Below, in pieces: positions 7,916-16,942 of a DNA stretch of 64,000 nucleotides. Made by a program: the position numbers and the translations under genes. Origin of the DNA: DFXE01 sp032054765 (GTDB taxonomy: Bacteria; Bacteroidota; Bacteroidia; Bacteroidales; Tannerellaceae); NCBI GenBank assembly GCA_032054765.1, contig DAMBSC010000014.1:1-64000 (forward strand). The letters are read 5' to 3'. Each line of letters starts with the position of its first letter. Positions within the stretch are counted from its first letter, which is position 1. The notes under the pieces were generated by a model. The model was not told where the DNA came from. It worked only from the letters and a program-made list of their open reading frames with translations, and made no database searches.

Positions 7916-9484
7916 ATGAAAAAAATGTACTCTCTTTTAACTGTCATACTATTAACGATGACAGTAACTTTCCAAAGCTTAGCAACAATTCCAAAAGTAA
8001 ATGGATTACCGGCTGTAAGTGATGTAGATTTAACTAAATCTACGATTACGACTGATGTAAGCACGGTTTAAGCCGGAGAAACGGTAGATATCACTGTCAC
8101 ATTAAAAGATATCTCTGAGGATCCTGTCACCGATGCCGGCGACGTGGTTAAAATCTTAATGGGATCAGATGAAATCAATAATGTTGTGAATAACAATGAT
8201 GGTACCTATACGGTGACTTCACCCGCACTCGGAACAGCCGGTGATGTAACTTTTACATTTACAGTAGAGGGGGTTTCGGGTACTCCGGCCACTACAGATG
8301 TCACAGTAAATGCAGGAGATCCCGGTGCAACAAGTTCAACGATCGAATTATCACCAAGCACTGTTGCAGCAGGTGGGACATCAACTGTCACGGTAACGTT
8401 AAAAGACGCGTTTAATAATCCAATAACAGGATCCAACAATGTTGTTATTGATACTGATGCAGCATATGATCTGGGCAGTGTTTCAGAAAATACAGGCGTG
8501 TATACGGCAACTCTCACTGCAAAAAAGACAGGTGATTATAAGATTGGATTTTCTGTAGATGGGTCAAGTGTAGATGTAACTAAAGCTGATTTAAAAATAA
8601 CTCCCGGAAGCGCCGATTTGGATAAATCAACAATAACAGCTTCAAAGACCTCTATTGTGGCAGATGGTTCCTCTACATCTACTATAACGGTTCAACTGAA
8701 AGATGTATATGGGAATGCCTTAAGCACAAATGGTGGAAAAACGGTAAATGTAGTAATTAAAGATCCTGCTAAAGGTTCAATAGGGAATACAGAAGATAAA
8801 AGTAATGGTACCTTTGAAGCTATTCTAACAGCTCCTTCCGCAGCAGGAAGCGATGTCTTGCAATTTAATTTTAATGATGTTCCAACTAGTGCGAATGAAG
8901 TGACAGTTACCTATACTGCTAAAACCAATCCTCCGGTTGATCCTCCGGTCGATCCTCCTGTTGATCCGACCCAGAAAGTAACAATAGATTTTGCTCCGGC
9001 AGATCCCGAATTAGAAGGTATGGTTACCCTCTATCCGGGTGAAGGCGAATACGAAGTAGCAGAAGGAGGTAATATGACCTTGCTGGTATTCCTGAGTGAT
9101 GAGTGCGACGAATCCGAAGTAAGACTATTAGTGAATGAAACCGACACGATTATTCCAGAAGAAGCAAAAGACGAACTTCGTTCACTGGCTTATACATTCA
9201 TTTTCCCTGTAACAAATGATATGAAGATAGATGTAATAGGCGTAGAAAAGAATGGTACGGTTGGCAATGAAGACATCAGTGCAGACGAACCGAAGATATA
9301 CACCATTCCCGGCCATGTAGTAATCGAAGGGGCAAAAAATGAAGGAGTCCGTATTTATACCATGATGGGCGCCCTGGCAAAACAGCAAATCGCTTCCTCA
9401 GGAACTACAACCATCCCACTGGCAAAAGGAACATACCTGGTAGCAATAGGTGGTAAAGCAATAAAGATTTTCGTTAATGAATAG
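7916..9484 (+). pseudogene. Ig-repeat surface protein interrupted by an in-frame TAA
   Basis: ATG at 7916 begins a secretion signal (MKKMYSLLTVILLTMTVTF). The frame continues to 9484, except for one TAA at 8069-8071 (codon 52), between STV and AGETVDITVTLKD. The full frame would be 522 residues. Later repeats have STVAAGGTSTVTVTLKD and SIVADGSSTSTITVQLKD at the same place, so the stop replaces one residue inside the first repeat. It holds about three invasin/BIG-type Ig domains, a proline linker (PPVDPPVDPPVDP) and the family C-terminal domain (about residues 355-522, with VRIYTMMG). Restart at ATG 8144 would give 446 residues without a signal peptide. Sequencing error, recent nonsense mutation or a strain-specific off state are all possible. 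Confidence 0.8.
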
Positions 9485-9678
9485 AGCTTGAATTGTTTCA
9501 TAGTATTTTAAAGCGCAATCATTATATGTCGTGAGATATGTAATGAGAAATGAGAATGCCGGCGTAGAGAGCGAACTCGGCAGTTCGCTACTCACGGCGG
9601 CATCATTTACCAATACCGGTTTGCTTCTTTTATGTAGTCGGCATACGTTACGCCATAGCCGTCACTTTGGGCCGCCGG
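9485..9678. other. short intergenic stretch between convergent genes
   Basis: Nothing with coding character is seen. A higher G+C segment (about 9555-9690) differs from the AT-rich flanks and contains broken palindromes such as GGGCCGCCGGC. Confidence 0.4.
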
Positions 9679-10347
9679 CTAATCATATAATGTGGGAACT
9701 GCGTTTTCGTCATCAATCAACTGTACCGTGTAATTTTCCGATGTCCCTGCGTCCATGTTGATAAACTTGTATTCGCTTAACGTTTCGTCTATGGTGACAT
9801 CAGGCAGGGGGATCGTAGTGAAAGCGAAATCACCCTTTATAGTGGTCCGTATCACATGGGAATAAAAGACATCCGAAAATTTAGAAAACGGAATACGAAA
9901 TGTAATGATTTTACTTTCATTATCGATAATGCCTCTATATTCGCCGGTAACAACATTTTCGGAAAAGTTATAAATAGGCTTTATACCTACCGTATGCAAT
10001 CCGTCTTTTTGATTAATCACTACCTTATATTTCTTAAGAGAAAGGTCTTCTGCATAAACCTCAATTTCCAGATCCTCTAAATCCATCTCCATGCCCGATT
10101 CGGGATGAGAAAAAGCTTTATCAGAAACAGAGAAAGTAGGCGTATATTTAAATTCAATAGCTGTGGAAGGAACCTCCACATAAATCGTAGTACCCTCTAT
10201 GCGGGTTTCCAAACCGGGTATTTTAAAATCGAACAAATCATTCTTCGAGGATAAAACTTCCTTACCATCGTCATCCGAAGAACATGCATTAAATAAAGGG
10301 ATAATGCAAAGAGCTATCATAATAGCATACACTTTTTGTAATTTCAT
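9679..10347 (-). CDS. lipoprotein with DUF5018-like domain
   Basis: A 222-residue protein with a lipoprotein signal: hydrophobic IMIALCIIPL followed by lipobox LFNAC at about residues 18-22, then an SSDDDG spacer typical of surface-exposed Bacteroidetes lipoproteins. The first half (NDLFDFKIPGLETRIEGTTIYVEVPSTAIEFKYTPTFSVS, then LEIEVYAEDLSLKKYKVVI) looks like the Ig-like DUF5018 fold seen in many outer-membrane lipoproteins. There is no enzyme motif. It is a single gene with an AT-rich upstream region, converging on the broken Ig-repeat gene. Function unknown; surface binding protein is a guess. Confidence 0.7.
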   Translation of the reverse strand: MKLQKVYAIMIALCIIPLFNACSSDDDGKEVLSSKNDLFDFKIPGLETRIEGTTIYVEVPSTAIEFKYTPTFSVSDKAFSHPESGMEMDLEDLEIEVYAEDLSLKKYKVVINQKDGLHTVGIKPIYNFSENVVTGEYRGIIDNESKIITFRIPFSKFSDVFYSHVIRTTIKGDFAFTTIPLPDVTIDETLSEYKFINMDAGTSENYTVQLIDDENAVPTLYD

Positions 10348-10639
10348 CTTTTCTTTTTCTTTTTATGGTTAGTCCGGCAAAGATATGAAATTTCAGCAAG
10401 AAAGAAAACATTTGTTTATATAATTATATATTAATGTCCAAATATATAAAATGTATAATATTATGCAAATATATTAAAAACTCGATGATTTTAAATTTCT
10501 ATATAATTCATTCAAATATTTTTCATATATTATTGATATATTGACTATTTTACACGAATTTTAGCGCAAAATAATTTTATAATCCGAGGAATTATTTATA
10601 TATTTGGTACAGACGAAATTAAATAATAAACGTTAACAT
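10348..10639. other. AT-rich divergent promoter region
   Basis: About 290 bp of strongly AT-rich DNA between the lipoprotein gene (minus) and DUF4248 (plus). It carries the -7 box at 10599-10606; no gene is seen. Confidence 0.5.
10599..10606 (+). promoter_or_regulatory. -7 box of DUF4248-virE
   Basis: TATATTTG fits TAnnTTTG, with the ATG of the 77-aa gene 34 nt downstream. The -33 position has only a poor match (TTTA). Confidence 0.5.
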
Positions 10640-10873
10640 ATGAATAACAAACCAGAACCCTTTTTTTGTGTACGCGCTTATTATGTATCCGAGCTGGCCA
10701 TGCTATACAATCCCCGAATGACAGCACAAAGCGCAACCCGCCAACTCCGGCGGTGGATATGTTATCATCCTCTTTTGCAGGAGAATCTCAAGGCCCTCGG
10801 CTATTTTCCGGGGCAACGTTGTTTTACACCCAAGCAAGTAAGCTGTATTGTTGAACACCTGGGCGAACCATAA
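10640..10873 (+). CDS. DUF4248-family small protein
   Basis: A 77-residue soluble basic protein. Its sequence (FCVRAYYVSELAMLYNPRMTAQSATRQLRRWICYHP, then LKALGYFPGQRCFTPKQVSCIVEHLGEP) matches the DUF4248 family, restricted to Bacteroidetes and found directly upstream of VirE-type genes. The segment YVSELAMLYNP resembles a helix-turn-helix entry and ends with a terminal helix, so DNA binding is plausible (inference). It lies 26 bp upstream of virE on the same strand, probably in one transcript. Confidence 0.8.
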   Translation: MNNKPEPFFCVRAYYVSELAMLYNPRMTAQSATRQLRRWICYHPLLQENLKALGYFPGQRCFTPKQVSCIVEHLGEP

Positions 10874-10899
10874 AAACATTTATTTAATCAAAAAAGATT

Positions 10900-13017
10900 A
10901 TGGAAATCTCTATGTTTTCAAACTTTTACCGGAACGAGGGCAAATCACCCCTCCTGGATATCCTCAGTGATATCCGAAATGGCCGGTATGCCGGCATAGT
11001 AAATAAGTTGCGGGAAGCACTCAGGCAGGGTGATACCGAAAAGGCAGAAAAGCTAAAGAAAAGCCTTCCCGCGTTCACCCTTTCAGCCACGTATAACGGA
11101 CGTCGTATCGAATCCAATATAAGCCATTATAACGGCATGGTGATACTCGATATCGACAATTTGCAGGAAGAGCAGGTTGAAACGCTCAAAGCCGGGGCGG
11201 CCGCTATACCGTATACCCTCTTCTGTTTCGGCAGTCCCGGAGCAAAAGGTCTCAAGATCGGGGTTATACCGGCAGTAAATCATCCGCTTACGGTGGCGAA
11301 CCACCGTAATACATTCCTGCAGGTACAGCAATATTACGAAAAGCAGCTCGGCGTCCCTATTGATCCATCCGGCAAGGATATCGGTCGGCTCTGTTTCGTC
11401 TCCTACGACCCACTGATCTATATCAATCCAAAGCTGAAGCTGGGGATTGATAAGTTGAAAGTTGACAAGGGACAGTTGACAATGAAAAATATCAAGAAAG
11501 AATTATCGACAAATAATTGTCAACTGTCAACTGTCACTTGTCAACTGAAAAGTCAATTGCACAAAGCGCGAAAGCAGACCACGCGTAAGATGAAATACCA
11601 GGAGGGTAACCGCAATAACTACCTCTACCTGTTTGCCAATAATTGCAACCGTCTGGGTGTCCCCAGCCATGAAAAAACAGATTACTGCCGCCGGCATTTT
11701 ACCGACATGGGCGAAGAAGAAGTCCGTAGCATTGTGAACAGCGCTTACACTCATTCCGCCGAGTACAATACGGCAGAAATGAAACAGGAAGAAAAAGGTG
11801 AACGTTGCTCCCGGATGATAAGCAATATGAAGAAATGGCTGAATAAGCACTTTAAGTTTCGGTATAACATCGTGACCACCCGGGTGGAATATCGTAGCAA
11901 AGGAAACAAAGAACCGTTCCGTCCGATGAATGATGTGAAAGAGAATACCCTCTGGAGCGACTTGCAGGAAGAAGGCATCTCCTGTAAACAATCCGACCTG
12001 CATGCCCTCCTGACTTCGGAGTTCAGCAAAGCCTACGATCCGTTTGTCAGTTATTTCAACGATCTCCCTGCGTGGGACGGTACCACCGATTACATCGCCC
12101 GCCTGGCCGATACGGTGCAAACCACCAATCAGCTACTATGGCATGAATGTTTCCGCAAATGGCTGGTAGCCGCCGTAGCCTGTGCCATTGACGAAGAAGT
12201 GGTAAACCATACCGTTTTAGTGCTCAGCAGTGAACAAGGGCTGGGAAAGACAAAATGGTGCACCAACCTGGTGCCGCCCGAACTATCGGGGTATCGTCAT
12301 TCAGGCATTCCGAACATCCGCACCAAAGACGCTGCGTTTACGCTGACCGAATGTTTCCTGATCAACCTCGACGAAATGGAAGGCTTCAGCGCCAGAGAAC
12401 TGAGCCAGCTAAAAGAGATGGTAACCAAAGGTTTTTTGCACGAGCGTCGCTTCTACGGCAAAAATGCCGAAAACCATATACGCCGTGCCTCCCTTACCGG
12501 ATCGATAAACAACAGCCAGATACTGACCGACCTCACCGGAACGCGCCGGTTCCTCTGCTTCGAAGCCAAAGCTATCGATTACCTCACGCCGGTAGACTAC
12601 AAAAACGTATACGCCCAGGCGCTGGCCTTATACAAAAACGGGTTCCGCTATTGGTTCAATGCCGCCGATATAGCCCGTATCAACCAGAACAACGAATATT
12701 TCCGCGTTCGCACCCCCGAAGAAGAACTCTTCTACACCTACTTCCGCAAACCCGCAGAAGAGGAACCGGAAGGGAACATTTTGTACCTCTCTGCCTCCGA
12801 AATTATGCAGGTGTTGTGCCTCAAAACGTTCATTCAGGTCACCAAACAAGGAACAAACACCCTCTCTATGGTACTGAAAAAGGGTGGTTTTACCCAGGAA
12901 AGGAACCAAAATAAGCGGGTTTTCGCAGTAGTTAGGTACACCGACGAAGAAGTTGAAGCCGGAAGAAAGAAAATCAAATCGTCTGATAATGAACCTTCTG
13001 ATGAATCTGCAGCATAA
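10900..13017 (+). CDS. VirE-type primase/helicase (BT4734-like N-terminus)
   Basis: A 705-residue two-part protein. Residues 1-180 form the BT4734-like/VirE N-terminal primase-polymerase-type domain (ISHYNGMVILDIDNL, FCFGSPGAKGLKIGV, DIGRLCFVSYDP). After a variable linker (about 188-225) comes the virulence-associated-E P-loop domain with Walker A LSSEQGLGKTKW (near residue 447), acidic FLINLDEMEGF (Walker B-like) and the conserved FYGKNAENHIRRASLTGSINNSQIL block. The linker contains KELSTNNCQLSTVTCQLK, the translation of a dispersed TCAACTG repeat. No plasmid or phage replication genes lie nearby. In Bacteroidales it is a chromosomal partner of DUF4248 and the HU-like operon; its function there is not established. 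Confidence 0.85.
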   Translation: MEISMFSNFYRNEGKSPLLDILSDIRNGRYAGIVNKLREALRQGDTEKAEKLKKSLPAFTLSATYNGRRIESNISHYNGMVILDIDNLQEEQVETLKAGAAAIPYTLFCFGSPGAKGLKIGVIPAVNHPLTVANHRNTFLQVQQYYEKQLGVPIDPSGKDIGRLCFVSYDPLIYINPKLKLGIDKLKVDKGQLTMKNIKKELSTNNCQLSTVTCQLKSQLHKARKQTTRKMKYQEGNRNNYLYLFANNCNRLGVPSHEKTDYCRRHFTDMGEEEVRSIVNSAYTHSAEYNTAEMKQEEKGERCSRMISNMKKWLNKHFKFRYNIVTTRVEYRSKGNKEPFRPMNDVKENTLWSDLQEEGISCKQSDLHALLTSEFSKAYDPFVSYFNDLPAWDGTTDYIARLADTVQTTNQLLWHECFRKWLVAAVACAIDEEVVNHTVLVLSSEQGLGKTKWCTNLVPPELSGYRHSGIPNIRTKDAAFTLTECFLINLDEMEGFSARELSQLKEMVTKGFLHERRFYGKNAENHIRRASLTGSINNSQILTDLTGTRRFLCFEAKAIDYLTPVDYKNVYAQALALYKNGFRYWFNAADIARINQNNEYFRVRTPEEELFYTYFRKPAEEEPEGNILYLSASEIMQVLCLKTFIQVTKQGTNTLSMVLKKGGFTQERNQNKRVFAVVRYTDEEVEAGRKKIKSSDNEPSDESAA
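11461..11545. repeat. TCAACTG-family inverted repeat inside virE
   Basis: Left arm 11461-11483 (GTTGACAAGGGACAGTTGAC and following) and right arm 11516-11545 are reverse complements, except for one substitution and one extra heptamer in the right arm. It keeps the virE frame open and encodes the linker between the two domains. Confidence 0.75.
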
Positions 13018-13018
13018 A

Positions 13019-13150
13019 CTCTGCCAGGCTTGCCAGGCAAATTGTATAAGAGTACTAATAAAATGTTCCCTTGTTCCTTTGTTTATTAAAAGGGAACAAA
13101 GGAACATAAAATATATACTCTTAAGGAATTTGCCTGGCAGCCTGGCAGAG
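13019..13150. repeat. nested long palindrome after virE
   Basis: The outer arms (13019-13043 and 13127-13150) pair through CTCTGCCAGGC/GCCTGGCAGAG and GCCAGGCAAATT/AATTTGCCTGGC. Inner arms built from GTTCC/GGAAC words pair imperfectly. The structure begins 2 nt after the virE stop codon and would fold as one hairpin of about 130 nt: terminator, processed RNA or mobile palindrome. Confidence 0.75.
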
Positions 13151-13156
13151 CACTCC

Positions 13157-13239
13157 ATTTTGCTCCCGTCCGAATCAGAATTTGCACCCGTCCGGTTTTT
13201 TTTCAGACGGGAGCAAATAAAAATCAGACGGGAGCAAAT
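13157..13239. repeat. GACGGGAGCAAAT repeat cluster
   Basis: There are two direct copies of GACGGGAGCAAAT (13206-13218 and 13227-13239), one exact inverted copy (13158-13170) and one near copy (13180-13192). The same word recurs after tsf at 44448-44460. Confidence 0.8.
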
Positions 13240-13298
13240 TTTTAAAGGTTGTTTTGCCTTTAATTCCCAGCGGTCAAGACCGCTGGCTACAAAGGTGT

Positions 13299-13318
13299 GC
13301 AGCCCCGGCTGCTTTTGT
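13299..13318 (+). terminator. intrinsic terminator in 170-bp repeat
   Basis: A 6-bp GC-rich stem (GCAGCC, CC loop, GGCTGC) is followed by TTTTGTTT, upstream of the LRR surface gene's operator. Confidence 0.65.
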
Positions 13319-13388
13319 TTCATAATTTCCTTGATTTTTATATATTTCCGTCATTTATCACTTAAAAAAGACTAAAAAATGTATTTTT

Positions 13389-13424
13389 CGTACGATTTGT
13401 CATAAATTTCGTACGATTTGTCAC
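13389..13424 (+). promoter_or_regulatory. tandem direct-repeat operator upstream of the LRR gene
   Basis: Two copies of CGTACGATTTGTCA begin at 13389 and 13410, 21 bp apart. This spacing (two helical turns, same orientation) is the hallmark of AraC-family half-site pairs. The LRR gene starts 62 bp after the second copy ends. The -7 box is poor here. Confidence 0.7.
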
Positions 13425-13486
13425 ATACCGGAACTCATTTTTGTTGTTAATTTATAGTTTCAAATAAAAATGAAAATAATAATGTT

Positions 13487-16400
13487 ATGAATCAAAAATT
13501 TACAACACTAATTTATACGATATTATTTGTTTTTTACGGGCTGTTTATCTCTTGGGATGCAAAAGCGGCGGAGATAAATAATCCGAATATGAAAACCGCA
13601 ATTGAAGCTTTCCTGAAGGAAGGTGGAGATACAGGAGGTGGTTATAAATATAACTGGCAAAGGCTTAGTGTTCTCAATCCTGAAGTAGAAGAGAATAAAA
13701 ATACCTGGTGGGGCAGTTTTTGCGATCATCAAAATGAGTATCTTACTGAAGACAATGGATATTTATATTTAAATATTGATTATGACGAATCAGATGAATA
13801 TATCCTTTGTTGTGGTGATTTAACCTTAACAGGTATTTCAACTTTATCTGCGATTAAACTGAATGCAAATTATCTAAATAATATTATAATAGAAGGATGC
13901 AGCGATTTGAATAATATTGATCTAAAAATTCCTATTGATTATTCAGAGGAAAATCCTAAGCCTAATATAAATAACTCGATTGAAACAACAGTTAGTATAA
14001 CAAATTGTCCGGCTATATACTCTTTTACCGGTAATTTTGCATCTGTAGGTAGTTTTACATTGACGGGCTCCGGGACCGACTATATTAATGAACTAAATGT
14101 ATCGGCATATAATACGATAAATAATTTTACATTGACTGATTACGATATTGTAGGTTCAGTAAGCTTATATGCGTCTGGATTTACCGGTGATATAGAAGTA
14201 AAAGGTTGCTCGGACTTCAATGGTTTTTCAATAGAAACGGAGAAAAAGAGTAATACTGATGTGAACATTATTTTTGCGAATAATTCCAATACGAGTAATT
14301 CTTTCAACTTTTTCAGTAAAAATATTCCGCTTACCACACTTCCGGAAATCCCATCGTCTATAACTAATTTAACTATTGAGTGTATTGGGCATAAATTTTC
14401 TGAACCTCTTGATTTGAGTTATCTGATAAGTCTTGAATCATTGGAACTAAGTGGTTTTACCCAATTCCCGGATCTGCCTACTTCTATTCAACAGATAACA
14501 TGTAATAATGGTTATGAGAATGGAATATCTGGTGAGATAGATCTGGATGGATTATCTTCTTTAGAAGAATTAACTTGTGAAGGCAACACGATCACTTCAA
14601 TTCTAAATATTCCTTCATCTTTAAAAACATTAAAATGTGCCCGTAATGAAATTACAACTATTTCTATTTATGACCCGTCATCTTCTTTGTTAAGTTATCT
14701 TGATTGTTCAGAAAATGGAATAACAGATTTTCTTACACAACTGCCTGTTTCATTAGAATATTTATATTGTCAGCAAAATAAGATTTCAGGAGTATTAGAT
14801 TTGTCAGAGTTATCCTCTTTGTTAGAATTAACTTGTGATAATAATAATATAGAAGAAGTAAAGATACATGATAATACGGCCGGAAATAGGAGTTTCACAG
14901 TAACAGGGAATCGAATACCAATCTCAAAACTGGGAGAATTAACCAGAGGTTTTAATAACTTGTTTGAGGATGTTTCTTATTATTTGCCTCAGCAACTCAC
15001 AGATAAAACAACCATTTTTTCCGGTACTACAGTTGACTTGAGTGAACAACTTGTAGACGATAGGCTTTCTGGTACATGGTTTGATATCACGAATGATCTT
15101 GAACGATTACGTTATCATCAGGAAAGAGGCCTTATAAACTTTACAGAATATCTTACAAACGAAAATAAAATTGAGGATAACAACAAAATTGAGAAAACAG
15201 AACCGGGTGTTTTTTTATTTAAAGATGAAGTTAAGGGTAAATTTCTCTTATGTGAAGTAAGTGAAACAAGTAAAAAAGGTAATGATTATGATAGATATGC
15301 AACTCACTATTCCCTTGTATATGTTGAAAGCAGTGCTTCTAACCCTGAAATAGAATTTGAAATAAAAATTGATGACAAAGAATATATTCTACCAAACAAT
15401 TCGAAAACGACGATTTTATGGAATTCTACCGTTGAGTTGAGAATTAATCCGCCGGTTATCCCGGATGGGATTACTTATGATAAATGGGAAATAACCTATT
15501 TTGACAGTAGTGAGTCTTCGACAAATAAAACTTCAGGGAAACTCAAAAATGACGCAGCTTATGAATTGGAAATTAATTACGATGGCTTAAATACTCCTAC
15601 AAAAATTTCTGTATTAGAATTGAAGTTATATAATGGAGATGCAAATGTTAAGACTTTCTCATATGCTTATACTCCTTATCGTCAAACATTTATTCAGGAT
15701 AACAATCCGATATTATGGTTTGAAGAAAAAATAAATGAGGAAGAATATACTGAGATTGAAAATAACATTACTACTACTCAGGAAAAAGGGAATAAAGTTT
15801 TTTTGAGAATGGGTGCTCTAATAAAAAATGCGAATCCTCCTTTATCAGGTAGGAGTACACCGGCATCTTCCTCCTTTTCATGGGAAATTGAATATACAAC
15901 TACGGAAGGAGGTGCTCCTGTTAGATCCAAGCGGATAAATACGGATCAATATTATTATTTTAATGAAGGTAATCCGCATACTGAAAAAGGTACTTATAAA
16001 TATATAGTAAATCGTCTACTACTGAATGATGGGGAAAGTTCTTATACCTTCTCATTCACTCAATCACCGTATACCAATACGATCACGATTACAGATTCGG
16101 ATGAACCGGGCCCTGGTTCTAATCCCGGCCCGGTACTTCATAGTGTAACCATTCCGCCGGTGGATGGAGCAACTACCTATCCCGGAGCCGGTACTCATCT
16201 GGTAGAAAAAGGCACCACCATGACGCTATTGGTATCCCTGCCTGACGACTACGACCAGAGCGATGTCCGCCTCGTAGCGAACGGCGACACAATTTTTTCG
16301 GAAGAATCCAAACTCCGTGCTCTTGCATACACGTTCCTTATTCCTGTCACTGCCGATACGGAAATAGAGGTAGTGGGTGTGAAAAAGAATAACTCCGTAA

Positions 16401-16727
16401 ATACCACCCCCCAACCCCCTGAAGGGGGGGCCAAGGTTTGGACTTCACCGGGATGCATCCACGTATCNNNNNNNNNNNNNNNNNNNNNNNNNNNNNNNNN
16501 NNNNNNNNNNNNNNNNNNNNNNNNNNNNNNNNNNNNNNNNNNNNNNNNNNNNNNNNNNNNNNNNNNNGCAGGAAGCAGTAAGCAATAAGCAACACGGCGT
16601 TCGGATTTATACCATGATGGGGAGTCTGGTCTTTCATTCTCAACTGTCAACTGTCAACTGTCAACTGCCCTCAGGGCTTTATCTGGTAGTTGTGGGCAAT
16701 GAAACATTCAAAGTAAAAGTAGAATAG
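13487..16727 (+). CDS. secreted LRR surface protein with shared C-terminal domain (contains gap)
   Basis: The protein starts with a Sec signal (about residues 1-28), then internalin-like leucine-rich repeats (about 100-500; units such as SLKTLKCARNEITTISI and SLEYLYCQQNKISGVLDL). Two copies of a roughly 125-residue domain follow (about 618-738 and 740-866, ending PYRQTF and PYTNTI), also present in the 1448-aa adhesin. A linker (PGPGSNPGPV) leads to the family C-terminal domain from about residue 882, ending VRIYTMMGSLVFHS and VKVE with stop TAG at 16725. A 100-N gap interrupts that domain. Both sides join in frame only if the real gap length is a multiple of three; zero fits, giving 1046 residues. 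Probably displayed on the cell surface (inference). Confidence 0.75.
16468..16567. other. assembly gap of exactly 100 N
   Basis: The flanks (ending CACGTATC and starting GCAGGAAGCAGTAAG) are directly contiguous in the paralogous gene near 19310-19325. The gap is therefore a scaffolding placeholder caused by the near-identical cassettes. Confidence 0.95.
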
Positions 16728-16889
16728 CAGCCGTAGGTTGCAAAGAGTGTAGGCCGGTGCCTCAGGCGCCGGTATTGAGGATGCCCCCGCACCCATCGAC
16801 GCCGTAGGTGTCGCATAATGGTGTGCTACCTCCGGCACCGATTCATATATCATGTAGGCGGTGAAGGTTAGTGATTACGGTGAAACAAA
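16728..16889. repeat. intergenic repeat with cassette 3' remnants
   Basis: GCAGCCGTAGGTTGC followed by TGTAGGCCGGTGCCTCAGGC here is repeated at about 19514-19558. At 16856-16880 a stretch resembling the GTGAAGGT...TTAGTGATTA end of the cassette genes remains, which suggests deletion or recombination here. No gene is seen. Confidence 0.55.
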
Positions 16890-16932
16890 TTTGGAATTAT
16901 GCAAAATAAACATTATGTTTGTAGAACATAAT
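16890..16932 (+). promoter_or_regulatory. promoter with palindromic operator for the ATPase gene
   Basis: TTTG (16890-16893), a 20-bp spacer and TATGTTTG (16914-16921) form a good Bacteroidetes promoter. A perfect inverted repeat ATTATGTT/AACATAAT (16912-16932) covers the -7 box, a likely repressor site. The ATG follows 10 nt later. Confidence 0.65.
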
Positions 16933-16942
16933 AATTGACTAC

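Larger units (their letters stand above)
13256..13425 (+). repeat. 170-bp repeat, copy 1 (terminator plus operator)
   Basis: It matches 18336-18505 almost base for base. It contains a hairpin CCAGCGGTC/GACCGCTGG (13267-13286), a terminator stem GCAGCC/GGCTGC with T-run (13299-13318) and the tandem CGTACGATTTG operator. It serves as the junction between neighbouring surface-protein cassettes. Confidence 0.85.

Noticed and set aside
9531..9761. Plus-strand frame of 76 codons
   Set aside because: It overlaps the end of the lipoprotein gene and contains no recognisable domain; no promoter box precedes it.
2864..13017. Prophage or plasmid remnant (lysozyme-like enzyme, HU-like protein, VirE primase)
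   Set aside because: No capsid, tail, integrase or replication-origin genes. This gene set is a standard chromosomal feature of Bacteroidales.
13487..16588. Reading frame through the Ns ending at 16588
   Set aside because: The apparent end ...AGSSKQ depends on the arbitrary gap length. The family C-terminus continues in another frame to 16727.
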